Shown here piece after piece: positions 9,168 through 20,300 of a DNA stretch of 64,000 nucleotides. The stretch spans positions 203,541 to 267,540 of the forward strand of contig JAPPIK010000024.1 of the NCBI GenBank assembly GCA_028820655.1, given 5' to 3'. The DNA is from Candidatus Poribacteria bacterium (GTDB lineage: Bacteria > Poribacteria > WGA-4E > JAJDTR01). Position 1 is the first letter of the stretch. The number at the start of each line of letters is the position of its first letter. Both the position numbers and the translations under genes were made by a program. The notes under the pieces were generated by a model. It had not been told where the DNA came from, did not search any database, and saw only the letters and a list, made by a program, of their open reading frames with translations.

Positions 9168-12005
9168 GTGAGAACGATTCTGATCGTATTGATTTCTCTC
9201 GCTTTTTTGTCGCCAAGCGCCTTCGCCCAGCATCACAAGCGGTTCACTTTGATTGGGCACAGGAGCGGCATCAACGGCATGGCGTACAGTCCGGACGGCC
9301 GTACGCTTGCTACCGGGGCTGGCGATATCCGTTTGTGGGATGCGGTGACGTTGGAGCACAAGCGGACACTAAAAGGACGCGGAAAAGGCGTAACGTTCAG
9401 TCCCGATGGTCGAATGCTCGCCAGCGGAGGTTATTACGGTAATGTCCATGTATGGGATGCCTTCACGGGGGAGAATGAATTGAAGCTGGAAGGCCATACG
9501 AGTAATGCCATTAGTGTGGCGTATAGCCCGGACGGGCGAAAGATTGCCAGCGGGGGCGGGACCGATGGATGGACCGTTGACAACACCATCCGTCTTTGGG
9601 ATGCCTTGACAGGGGAGCACATACGAACTCTGAAAGGACACACGGGAGCCGTCACCAGCGTGGCGTACCATCCGGATGGTCGCACACTTGCCAGCGGCGG
9701 GGATGCCGCAATCCGGCTTTGGGATGCGGAAACGGGGGAGCACCTTCAGACTATTGACGCGCATGAAATTTCGATATTGAGCGTCGTATTCAGCCCGGAC
9801 GGACGTACGCTTGCCAGTGGGGGCTGGGATCGGACTATCCGAATTTGGGATGCCGTGACGGGGGAGTTGAAGCGGACGCTGGAGGGACATACGAATGGTG
9901 TCACCTGTGTGGCGTACGGCCCGGACAGTCGTATGCTTGTCAGCGCGAGTGAAGACAAGACTGTCCGCCATTGGGATACGATGACGGGTGAGAATATACA
10001 TACGATGGAGGAACACACGCTAAGGATCTATGAAGTTGCGTACAGTCCGGATGGGCGCACGTTCGCAAGTGGAAATAACGGCGGCACCATCCGTCTATGG
10101 GACGCCGTGACGGGTGCACCGGTTGGAAAAGTAGAGGGGCACACGTCCGGGATAGACACTGTAGCGTTCCATCCTGACGGCCGCACGCTCGTTAGCGGGT
10201 ATAGTGACGGCGCCATCCGTGTATGGGACGTGTCGACCGGCGCGCTGATTAGCACGCTGAACGATCGGGGGAGGCCGCTGAGTGATGTGAACTGTATCGC
10301 TTACAGCCCTGACGGACGTTTGTTTGTCAGCGGGCAAAGTAACGGTAACATCCGCCTTTGGGATGCGCCGAGCGGCACGCCGGTGTGGACTGTGAAAGGG
10401 CATCCGTTCGCGGTCAAATCCATTGCGTATAGTCCGGACGGTCGTACGATTGCCAGCGGGAGTCACGACTTCATCCGTCTTTGGGATGCGGCGACGGGCA
10501 AACAAGTCGGAACACTGGAAGGGCATGACGGAGGCGTTGGGAGCCTGGCGTTCAGTCCCGACGGCCGTACGCTTGCGAGTGGGAGTAATGATGCTACCGT
10601 CCGTCTATGGGATCTTGTAACAGGCGTGACGGCGAGGATGGTGCAGGGACATCGGGTCGCGTATAGCCCCGATGGTCGTGTGATTGCGACCGGAAGCGCT
10701 CACTATACGGTGCGGCTGTGGGACGCGTTGACAGGCGCGCCAAAACTAACAATGAAGGGACTTCGGGATGGCGTCAATAGCGTCGCCTTCAGTCCGGACA
10801 GCCGTACCATTGCTACCGGAACGGATTATTCCGTTCGTTTGTGGGATGCTGTGACCGGCGAGAACACGCGAATATTGGAGGGGCACGAGTCTTGGGTGAT
10901 GAGCGTAGCGTTTAGCCCCGACGGTAGAATGCTTGCCGCTGGCAGCCTTGACGGCGCGGTGCACCTATGGGAACTTGATGCTCCACAAGACAGATTAGCG
11001 ACCGTGACCGTCAATCCCGCTGCAGTTCGGTCGCCTCCTATCGGCGAACAGTTCACACTCTCCCTTGCCATAGCGGACGGAGAGTCCATCGCCGGCTATC
11101 AGGCGACCGTAGAGTTTGATGCGTCCGCGCTCCGCTATGTCGGCAGCAGCCATGGCGATTATCTTTCGGGAGACGCGATCGCCGTGCCCACCGTCGTGTC
11201 GGGAAATAAAGTCACGTTAGCCGCCGCGTCGGCATCCGGGGAAAGCAGCGGCGCCGGCACGCTTGCTACTCTGACCTTTGAAGTCATCGCCGTCAAGGCG
11301 TCGACTCTAGGGCTAGTGGATGTTGTTCTGTCAGATGGTACGGGCAGGAGTCACCGTCCACTTGTCGGTGAAGGTCAAGTCATGGATCCGCCGCCGAGCA
11401 GAGACCTGAATGAAGACGGAACTGTGAACCTGCAAGATTTGTGGATGGTCGTCGATCAATTTGGGCAAACCGGGCAAATCGGCGCCGATGTCAACCGGGA
11501 TGGGGCGGTACAGATTCGAGACGTGCTATTGGTTGCGGCCGAGATCCAGGACGCAGCAACCGTGTTCCCGATATCTCCCGATGCCGTGGCAATGCTTCAT
11601 TCAACCACTGTGAAACAGTGGCTGGAAGAGGCATGGAATCTGAATCTCACGGATGCGGCGTCACGGAGCGGCATTCGGTTCTTGGAGAGCCTGTTGGCGG
11701 TGCTGACGCCCCAGGATACGCTGCTCCTGCCCAACTACCCAAATCCGTTTAACCCGGAGACATGGATACCCTACCGCCTCGCCGCCGATTCGGAGGTCAG
11801 AATCTCAATCTATGACAGTAAGGGCATCTTGGTTCGGCGGTTAAATCACGGGCGTCAACTCGCGGGATTCTACACCGGCAGAGCACATGCCGCATATTGG
11901 GATGGCCGCAACAGGATATCGGAACCGGTGGCTAATGGCGTTTACTTTTACCATTTTCGTGCGGGTGATTACACGCAGGTTCGGCGGATGGTGCTTGTCA
12001 GGTAG
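9168..12005 (+). CDS. Secreted WD40 / cohesin-like / dockerin / sorting-domain protein, copy 4
   Basis: Last of the four tandem paralogs, 945 residues. The GTG start has AGGA six bases upstream and lies 19 bp after the previous stop. It has a signal peptide (MRTILIVLISLAFLSPSAFAQ) and about fourteen WD40 repeats, one of which (QGHRVAYSPDG) is shortened by about four residues against copy 3. A cohesin-like domain (GESIAGYQATVEFD), dockerin loops (DLNEDGTVNLQD, DVNRDGAVQIRD) and the NYPNPFNPETWIPY module follow. A cohesin-like and a dockerin-like domain on the same chain, in all four copies, could allow self- or cross-association; that is inference from domain names, not shown. A strong hairpin at 12081 may end the transcript. 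Confidence 0.85.
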   Translation: MRTILIVLISLAFLSPSAFAQHHKRFTLIGHRSGINGMAYSPDGRTLATGAGDIRLWDAVTLEHKRTLKGRGKGVTFSPDGRMLASGGYYGNVHVWDAFTGENELKLEGHTSNAISVAYSPDGRKIASGGGTDGWTVDNTIRLWDALTGEHIRTLKGHTGAVTSVAYHPDGRTLASGGDAAIRLWDAETGEHLQTIDAHEISILSVVFSPDGRTLASGGWDRTIRIWDAVTGELKRTLEGHTNGVTCVAYGPDSRMLVSASEDKTVRHWDTMTGENIHTMEEHTLRIYEVAYSPDGRTFASGNNGGTIRLWDAVTGAPVGKVEGHTSGIDTVAFHPDGRTLVSGYSDGAIRVWDVSTGALISTLNDRGRPLSDVNCIAYSPDGRLFVSGQSNGNIRLWDAPSGTPVWTVKGHPFAVKSIAYSPDGRTIASGSHDFIRLWDAATGKQVGTLEGHDGGVGSLAFSPDGRTLASGSNDATVRLWDLVTGVTARMVQGHRVAYSPDGRVIATGSAHYTVRLWDALTGAPKLTMKGLRDGVNSVAFSPDSRTIATGTDYSVRLWDAVTGENTRILEGHESWVMSVAFSPDGRMLAAGSLDGAVHLWELDAPQDRLATVTVNPAAVRSPPIGEQFTLSLAIADGESIAGYQATVEFDASALRYVGSSHGDYLSGDAIAVPTVVSGNKVTLAAASASGESSGAGTLATLTFEVIAVKASTLGLVDVVLSDGTGRSHRPLVGEGQVMDPPPSRDLNEDGTVNLQDLWMVVDQFGQTGQIGADVNRDGAVQIRDVLLVAAEIQDAATVFPISPDAVAMLHSTTVKQWLEEAWNLNLTDAASRSGIRFLESLLAVLTPQDTLLLPNYPNPFNPETWIPYRLAADSEVRISIYDSKGILVRRLNHGRQLAGFYTGRAHAAYWDGRNRISEPVANGVYFYHFRAGDYTQVRRMVLVR

Positions 12006-12080
12006 CACAAAAAATCGGAGCGCACGCCGGGTTTCTGCTTGGCCTTTAGTGGTCTATTCGCTAAGAATTTAATGCATGTT

Positions 12081-12112
12081 GAAATCAAGTTTTTTCTTGA
12101 AAACTTGATTTC
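12081..12112 (+). terminator. Candidate terminator hairpin after the WD40 cluster
   Basis: A perfect inverted repeat, gaaatcaagtttt - ttcttg - aaaacttgatttc, sits 75 bp after the last stop codon. It is AT-rich and has no T-run immediately after, so intrinsic termination is uncertain. The same hairpin opens the repeat copy at 13062. Confidence 0.35.
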
Positions 12113-12246
12113 TGGCTGGAAACAGAATGCCGAGTTTTTTCCCGAAAACTTGGTTTCGTCCCTGAATCCTAGTGCCCTCAAGATAACCAACTAGCCGACT
12201 CATGACCGGCAAGCTGCCGCATGCAATCAAGGTAATCACAGAAATC
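12081..12246. repeat. 166-bp dispersed repeat, copy 1
   Basis: Nearly the same sequence recurs at 13062-13226 in the same orientation. It starts with a perfect 13-bp stem hairpin, continues with a second weaker hairpin (ccgagtttt/aaaacttgg), and ends at a shared gccgcatgcaatca phrase. A further shared tail (aaatcacagttcagac) is found near 12355 and 13229, so copy 1 has extra material inserted before its tail. Confidence 0.85.
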
Positions 12247-12350
12247 CAGCAAGCGAGTGAATAGCGAGTGATCAACTGAGCGAACAGCGAAGGATCAAGG
12301 GAAAGAATAATGACCGCGATAGAACTCCCATAGAAATCCCGTAGAGATCC
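12244..12350. repeat. Cluster of 36-bp GATCAA...GATAGAGATCC modules
   Basis: Contains degenerate, overlapping copies of the 36-bp module family: ccagcaagcgagtgaatagcg, gatcaactgagcg, and gatcaagggaaagaataatg with the ending cgcgatagaactcc. Other copies are at 307, 515, 12436, 13866, 25641, 31106, 40621, 40710, 47987 and 55735. Confidence 0.75.
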
Positions 12351-12401
12351 AATAAATCACAGTTCAGACGATGTGAACTACCGGCACCCAACACCCTCGT
12401 A

Positions 12402-12471
12402 CCGCAAACTGTTAGTTTGCGATCACGACGGTCGTGATCAAGGGACCGGATAATGATCGCGATAGACATCC
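12402..12471. repeat. Two hairpins and a 36-bp module
   Basis: ccgcaaact-gtt-agtttgcg (12402-12421) belongs to the CT-GTT-AG hairpin family also seen at 33591 and 61481. It is followed directly by gatcacgac-g-gtcgtgatc (12421-12439) and then by a module copy ending gcgatagacatcc (12436-12471). Confidence 0.75.
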
Positions 12472-12579
12472 CTTCTAACCGCACCGGTGCCCTGCACTAA
12501 CCATATTTTTTTGGAAAATAATTCGGTTAGCCGCTGTCAAGCCAACTATTCTTCCCTCTCGCAACTTGGAACTTTTGGA

Positions 12580-12608
12580 TTGACAACTTAACATGTATGT
12601 GGTATATT
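12580..12608 (+). promoter_or_regulatory. Strong sigma-70-like promoter without an obvious gene
   Basis: TTGACA, 17-bp spacer, TATATT: five of six at the -10 and a perfect -35 with ideal spacing. Expected transcription start is near 12615. No convincing ORF follows for about 450 bp, until the hairpin repeat at 13062. It may drive a non-coding transcript or be left from a decayed gene. Confidence 0.5.
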
Positions 12609-13061
12609 CTAACATAGCGCCCCTCATGGCGGCGAAACTTTTTTTCTGATGGCATCTTGTTAGCATCGCGATTCCTGAGAACCCGCTCCGGCAAAGGGTT
12701 TTCCAACTTTGATGAATGCTAACACGTCGCTTAAACCGGCGCTCCGTTAGAATCTCTTTCCACTAAATCGCTTCAATGAGAAATACGGTGCGCAGCAAGT
12801 GGACATCCATGCGTTCATTGAGACAAGAGATGACCGAAATTGCTAACATATTGAGCACGGCAAACTTATGGACGCAACATTGCTTCATAACCTGCCATCC
12901 AGGCGTTCCTCAGAAAGTGGTTCGAAAAATACGCGCGCACAAAAGCGCACGCCCGTGGCGCGTGTCGTACATGGCTTCAAGCCGCGTCCGGTAAGGCTTC
13001 AAGCGCAATTTCAGAGCGTGTCGAACTTGTGCGCTCTAATCTCGAAACCGCCGCAACCGTC
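12609..13061 (+). other. Gene-free stretch downstream of the orphan promoter
   Basis: No intact gene is supported. Short frames of 72-73 codons at 12776-12994 and 12868-13089 lack ribosome sites and recognisable motifs. The end of the second runs into the hairpin repeat. The stretch could be a non-coding RNA locus or the remains of a gene; I cannot tell. Confidence 0.4.
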
Positions 13062-13226
13062 GAAATCAAGTTTTTTCTTGAAAACTTGATTTCTGAATGG
13101 AAACGGAATGCCGAGTTTCTCCCGAAAACTTGGTTTCTTCCCTGAATCCCAGTGACCTCATGATAACGATCTAGCCGGCTCGTAACCGGCAAGGTGCCGC
13201 ATGCAATCAGGGTAATCACAAAAATC
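13062..13226. repeat. 166-bp dispersed repeat, copy 2
   Basis: Second copy of the repeat at 12081-12246, with the same opening 13-bp stem hairpin and the same closing gccgcatgcaatca phrase. The two copies differ by scattered substitutions. Confidence 0.85.
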
Positions 13227-13847
13227 CCATAAATCACAGTTCAGACAATGTGAACCACCGCCACCCAAAACAAACCATATTTATTTGGGAAAACAAACCA
13301 TTTAATTGCCGAACTTGGGGTTCACTGTTATCGGATGAGCGAAGAACTAGGGCAAACCCACAAAACAAAATCGCAAGCAAGTTTCACTTAACGGCAGACA
13401 ATGTGCGTGATTCATTGCGAGAACGAGAAATCGAAACGTTTCCAGATAACGTTCACAGGATTCGAGATATTTTAGCCAGATTAAGTGTGTATCCCGCCAT
13501 CACCGGTGAAAAACGGACTGACTAAACTGCAATAGTGAAATAGTTGGTGAAAAAAGTGAAAAAATTATAGACAACCTCAGGTCCCACCTGTGTCCGACAG
13601 GGCGCCGAAAGAGGGCTTTTTCCCACGTGGACGCATGAGATTGACGAAAATGAGCTCAATTTACGCATAATTCGCCAACGTGGAAAAAAATCGGTTTCTT
13701 TCTTATAGGTAGCAACTTGCGTTAGACATCTTTCCTCATTGACCCGATCTGCTGCCGATTTGAGAATCTATCGACTTTACGCTAAGATTGAGGTACCTAA
13801 ACTATAACTCCACCAGATCGGAGCGTCTTGGGCTGTATCGAATTAGC
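13227..13847. other. Intergenic region with no supported gene
   Basis: Starts with the shared tail of the 166-bp repeat. A 91-codon frame at 13250-13525 begins inside that repeat tail and lacks a ribosome site. Its second half (DNVRDSLREREIETFPDN) looks mildly protein-like but matches nothing I recognise. The rest, to 13847, is AT-rich with no clear structure. Confidence 0.35.
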
Positions 13848-14046
13848 TCACATCGCCCCGGCGGGGATCAACTGAGCGGATAGCGAAGGCGATAGAAATC
13901 CAGCAAGTGAGTGAATAGCGAGCGCGGTAGAGTTCCCGTAGAACTCACGTCGAGCTCCCATTGCGATCTTCTCCGGGTCTTGATTCCCCGCTTTTGACCT
14001 GTAGGAGCGATCTCCAGGTCGCGATTCCCCGCTCCAGCGGAGCGGA
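13848..14046. repeat. Composite repeat block
   Basis: In order: a CCCC-GGC-GGGG hairpin, two 36-bp modules (gatcaactgagcggatagcg and agtgagtgaatagcgagcg), then ctgtaggagcgatctccagg and a CCGCTCC-AGC-GGAGCGG hairpin. The last two elements match parts of the array at 1-745. The remaining 345 bp to the next gene shows no clear feature. Confidence 0.75.
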
Positions 14047-14391
14047 ATGCCAAAAAAGGGTGCACTCAATTCTATTGCATTAATCGAACCATGAAACTTC
14101 AGAGCCACCTCCTAATCTCTCGACTGTGCATTACGCATGTGGTCACCCGACACCGTGAACTTGGAAACTCTTCAAATTGGCGATTATAGATCCCGCCCTA
14201 CCGGGCATTCTGAAAATAAATGGAGACAATCACGCGAAAGAAATGATAAAATACACCTTCGCGGATTCAACCATCGATTTCTCACGATTGTGAGATTGGC
14301 GTATCGTAAATTGCTGTAGATGAACAGCCTTGGTTTCAAGCCTGTGCAAGGGTTTTCGAAATCGGGCTTATCAAAATCGGAATGAGACACT

Positions 14392-17300
14392 ATGATGACA
14401 AATATTAACATCGGGAGTTACTTTCCAACTGTAATTAAATACCGGTTTCTGCACATTCTATGGTTTTGCACAATGGCATCGCTCGTGGCGCCCACCCCTC
14501 TGACTGCTGAAAGGGATACGACTGTGGGTCTCTCCGAAATCGCGGTCAAGATTCGAGATGAAGTCGATATCGGCAGAATGCGAAAGGATATCGCACGGCT
14601 CTCCAGCCTCAAGAGTCGGGTTACCGGCTATCCCGAATCGGCTGCCGCGAGCAAATACGTGTTCGACCGGTTCGTCGAGACGGGTTTAAAGAACGTGGAG
14701 AGCCGCGAATTTCGAATAGCCGTTCCCGTTGACCATGGCGACGGAAGGTTGGAAGTCCTCTCCCGAGACGGTGAGGTACTCAAAACGGTAAAAATTTGGC
14801 CCGTATGGCCCAATCTGGTCCGCACATCCTTACTTCCCACCGGGATCAAGCATCTTGTGCAGGACGGTGAAACCGTCGAATCCATTGCCAAGTCATATCA
14901 GGTAGAACTCAGCGCTATTCTTGAGGATTCCCACAATCAATTCCTCCTCGACCAAGCCGCCGACAGGCAGGATAACGACAGAGATGGGGAGATTGACGAG
15001 CCTGGCGAAGTTGCGCTAACGACGAACAACTCGGTGTTTGTTCCCACCGGCGGTCTACGCGCCCCGCTCTACTACGGCGGTGACGCCAACCTGGAAGACT
15101 TCAACGGCAAAGACATCGGGGGATTCTGGTACACCGTTCAGAGGGGCGATACGCTTGAAGATATCGCTCACCGGCATCGCGTGACCGTCGGGAGTATCAC
15201 CGACGATGTGCTCAATAGCCACCTGCAGAAAACCGAAGACGGCATCGACAACAACGAAGACAGCCAGATAGACGAATATGGCGAAATCCCGCTGCTTGCC
15301 GACATTGTCTATTGGGACAGCGACGGTATCGATAACGATGCCGACGGGTATGTTGACGAAACGCCCGGCAACGACCGCGACGGGATTGATAACAACAACG
15401 ACGGTTTGATTGATGAGGAGGGCGAGTTTGTCGCCGCCTCCGAATCCAGTCTATTCATCCCGCGCGGAAGCGTGATGCTGATAGATTTCAATTCCAGTAC
15501 ACAATGGATAAACGCCGCCATGCTTGGCGCGAAAGCGGTTGTGTTCATCGAGCCGGAAACCACCATTCGCGGTGAAGCCGAAAACAAATTCTTGACTGTT
15601 CCGGCAAACATCCCGCGATTCTGGATTTCAAGGGCGGATGCGGACCTCTTGCTAAATCTATTGAATGAAGTCGAGGAAAAGAACTCGGATTCGAATTCCG
15701 ATCTACAGCCGTTGATGGTGCGATTGAACTCCACCATGACGTGGGAACGCCAGATTGGTCAAAACATCCGCGGCTTTCTCGAAGGCAGCGACCCGATTCT
15801 GAAAGACGAGATGGTCGTCGTTACCGCTTACTACGACTCCATGTCGGTCGTCCCGTCACTTGCTCCCGGCGCCGATCCGACCAGCGGGGTTGCCGCGCTG
15901 CTGGAGGTCGCGCGCATCCTCAGCAAAGAGGAATACCGGCCCGGGCGCTCCATGCTATTCGTCGCCACCGACGGCCACTTCCAAGGGCTTGCGGGGATGC
16001 GCTTCTTTATGTTCGGAATAGGCCAAGACATTATCGCGAGAGCGGACTTCAATATCAATTCAGGCGAAGCCCCCGGCATTCCCACCATGGGCGGGATGGC
16101 TAAAGGGCTGGGACTGGATCTCCGTCCGTTCAAGGAGTTGAGCCGTAAACTGCTGCTCTCGATTGATCGCAGCGTGCTCGTCGATCTGCCCCCCGAATTT
16201 TTTTACGAAATCCACCAACTTGACGAGGCAATACTGTCGCTGAAATCCACGGTATCCGATGTCGGGAGAACTTACAACCGGATCAACTCGTTGCGCAACA
16301 AACAGAGAGACTTCAAAGAGAAGCAGAAGAGGCGCCGCCGCGTCGTGAAAAAACGCGAAAAGCAGGGCTACACGCAGGAGGAAAAATCCACGCTTGAGAC
16401 CAATCTCGTCAGATTCAAAAAAGATGCGCTGCAAACAACTCAATTCCTGCGCGTAGTCGTGGACCGCATGGCCGCACTCCAAAGCATGGCGTTGACGGCG
16501 TGCAGAGAGGCACAATTGGAATTGATAGACAACGTTGCGCTGCCCATGGCACGATTGGACGCGTGGGTGTTGGAGCAGTTGGAAGCGGATTTGAATGCGG
16601 GGCAAATCGGCGGAAGCTACGGACGGCAGCCGGGTGATTCCTACCTCAAACCGGAAAAAGGGCAGGACGAAGACTACCATCTCCCGGTGCCGCCGCATCT
16701 CGTTGGAACACCCGTCGCCGAGGATTTACAGCGACTGTCCGGCTACTTGGCGGATTGGGAATTTTCCGATTCCCGAAAATTTTCGCTCCAATACGCTCAA
16801 GAACGGGTGCTTGATCGACACCTCGATTTTCACGGCCTGCAAGCAATGAAGGACGCGCGAAAAGTGGTGCATCGCGCGCGGCAGGCGAACCAGACCTTTG
16901 ACGACTATATTGTTCAAGAGCGAATTCAGCTTGAAAACGCCCTTCAAAGGATTCCTTCGGATGCGGATTATGAATCACCCATCAAGACGAGCATAAGCTG
17001 GTTGCAGACCCAACGCGACTACATGCCTGAAAATGTCGACGAAACCTTTGCGCCGTTTCTGAGCAGAGCTATTTTGGGTCGGCTGAAGGGGATTCAGGCA
17101 CAACTGCGTCAGAAGGTGGCGAATGTACACGAGACAGCGGGCAGCGGCGTGATAAAGGAATCTCATGCCGTCCTCATTGACGAGCTGACAAAGGATAAGC
17201 AGGGTATTTTCGAGATTGCCATGCGGAACGCGCGGCTTGAACGCAGGCGGCTGGAATCTTTACTGGAGGACAATTGGCATGCGTCGCTGAATCGTCCGTA

Positions 17301-20300
17301 TTTTGAAGAGGAAATACTCGTGTTGCGTCACTACCTTGAGAGTGACGACGTGGAAGCCGCCATCGAGGCGCGTGAGCAGATAGTTGCCCATCTCGAGGAG
17401 CGGAGACTTATCCGGTTTGTCAAACAGAAGGCGCGCGAGGATATTATTGAGCTTCAGAACCTGAGGAACGGACTGGAAACCTTTGACCGCGATTTTCCGG
17501 ACGACATAAAAATCCTGCTCCGCGACAACATGCTCACCCTCCGAAACTCGCGCATACGCAACATCCAGTCCCGCGTCGCAATTCTTGCCCGATTTAGCAA
17601 ATCGGAATACGACCGCAACATAGCTGCCGTGGAACAAGCCATTTCCCTCCAAGACCTCTTTAACCGCTATTACACCTCCCTATTTGTCTCGGTCGATCTC
17701 TCCACGCAAAGCGACAAATTCGCCGTTTTCAACAAGGGATGGTTCTACGATCAGCAGCCCGAATTTGTGCTGCGGCGGGAGTTTGCCACGATTGGCAATA
17801 AGCTCATGCAGTACGCCAACGATGTCGACTTCGGCGTGCGCATCGGAAAGCTCTGGAGTTTCACCGACGACCAAATTCGACTAGCCGTGATGAACAGCCA
17901 ATGGGAAGCCGCTTTCGAGATTGAGACGAAGAAAGCCATCGAAGGAAAGTCACTGGAAACCCTGATCACCGACCACTACGAATCGCTGGTTGAGTTGACC
18001 GATGTCTCCCGCTTGATGAAGATGCAGTTTGAACAGATGCAAACCCGCGGCGAGCCGTCGGAAGAGATGCTAAAAGACATGGACTACATCCGAAACGAAG
18101 TCGAGCGGTTCATTCAGGACGACTTGCGCGAGGCTCAGCGGACGCGAAAAAATACGATTCGACTCCTAAACAGACTGCCGATGATGCTTGCCCTGCGTTA
18201 TGAAGATCCGTCTCAACTAAGCCCGGACGAGATCGAAGATATCCAAACGTTAATTGACGTGGTCGGGTTGGGGGGTGAAACCAACTTTGTCAACGCCATC
18301 GGCGCCACCGGCGCCAAAACGTGGCGAACCTACATCCCGGGCAAGATCGCCTTCGACAGCGAAGTTGCCACGCTGATTGGGAAAACCGGCGTCACATTTG
18401 CCACAATCGAAGATGGGCGGCTGCTCACCGACACGCCGTTGGACACGATTGACAGGATGGATCTCACCTACGACGGCAACCTGCACAAACAGGTGAAAAC
18501 CCTCAGCGGCATCCTCATCCAAGCCATGCTTGATCCGAAGATGCCCACCGGCGCCAAAGTGACCAACTACTACTGCAACCTCTTCGGTGATGTCGTGGAA
18601 TACGACGCGCGCGAGAGCGCGCTGCCGAACACGCCGGTGCCCTATCCGATCGTCGCTATACGTCGTAAACACAAGACCATGATGGGCGTTCGCGGCGATC
18701 TCATCGCCATGGGCAACAACAAAGCTCAGTTTGACGTGCCGGGTCTGGCGATGGAGGGGCGGGCAACTCACCGCATAGGCGGGTTGCAGGAAGTTGATGC
18801 CTACCTTCTCGACTCAGATTCCGGCGATATCGTGTATGCCCCCGATTTGGGCAACTTCGGCGCCAAGCTGACCCCCAATAAACTTCGAATCCAAAACCGG
18901 CGAAGGGGTTGCCGCGTCATCGTGTTCCCGTGTGTGTCCACCACCATCTACGACCTCGTCGATCAGCGATACCTGCGCACACTAAGAGAGTTGCAGGTGT
19001 TTGACGGTTTAAGCGACAGTCCTCCGGAAAAATACGGTATGTCGAAACCGTGGCAGCAGCAGGGCGTTTCCGCCACCGAACCGATTGCGCTCGTCTACTC
19101 GGAGCCTGATATGCGCATTAAGATCGGCATGGCGTACGGTCAGATCGGCAAACGTCTCCTACTGATCAAAGCGGGCAAGAGCGGCGCAAAGAATCCGGCG
19201 CTCTACACCGGATCGGGATTTGTCGTTCGCGAGAACGGCTCTATCCGCGTCACGCCCTACGTGGTTGTCCGAGACATGTGGTGGCTCGACGAGAACCGTA
19301 CGAGCCTGTACAAGCGGTTCGGTATCAGCAGCGATCGGCTCGATCAACTGCATTTCTTTGCGCACCAACACTTGGACCAAGCGGAAACGGCTCTCTCCAA
19401 AAAAGAATATTCGACGGCAATGAAACTTGCGCGTGCGGCATGGGGATATGAGTCGCGAGCCTATCCCGATGTGAAGAAAACCGGCAACGATGTCGTGAAC
19501 GGGGTTATGTTCTACCTCGCTCTGCTTCTGCCGTTCTCCTACTTCATGGAGCGACTACTCTTTGCATCGCCCGACGTGCATAAACGCATTGGCGGCGCAG
19601 CTGCGATTTTTATCGTCGTGTTCTTCTTCTTGGCGCAGGTGCACCCCGCGTTCCAAATCACGACCACACCCGTTATCATCCTGATTGCGTTCGTCGTGCT
19701 GGTGCTTACCGTATTCGTGATCGCCATCATCTTGCGAAAATTCGAGGAACAACTCGAAAAAATCAGGCAGGAAAGCTCGAAAGTGTATAAAGCGGACGTG
19801 GGTCGTTTGGCGGCGTCCGCGGCGGCGTTCAGTCTGGGTGTCTCGAACATGCGAAAACGGAAGGGCCGCACCATTCTGACGTGCGCGACGCTGGTGATTT
19901 TGACGTTCACCGTGATCTCGTTCACCTCCGTGCGTACCTTCATGCACCCCAACAAGACCAACTTGCCCGCGGTGACGCCGCGCTACACCGGGATGTTGAT
20001 TCGGGATCAATATTGGCGTCCGCTTGAATCACCGGTCATCAGCTCGATTATGAACGATTTGAGGAAGACGCAGCTTCCCGAACCTGAGTTTCGGTTGATG
20101 CTGAAGAGGCGCGGCACCTCGTCGGAGGAGATCGAGGGCTCCATTGCTCAGTTGAGCGAGGCGGGGGCGCTAGCAAGTGTGAGTGCGGAGCCTACGTTCC
20201 TGTTCAGCATGGATTCAAATCTTCGGGATGATTTGGCGGCGGGAGAGATCTCCACGGTTCTGAACGAGGAATTCGACAAACGCGGCTTCCGCCTATCGAG

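Noticed and set aside
13250-13525. 91-codon ORF in the gap before the giant gene
   Set aside because: Starts within the dispersed repeat tail, with no ribosome site and no recognisable motif; kept only as a note in the intergenic entry.
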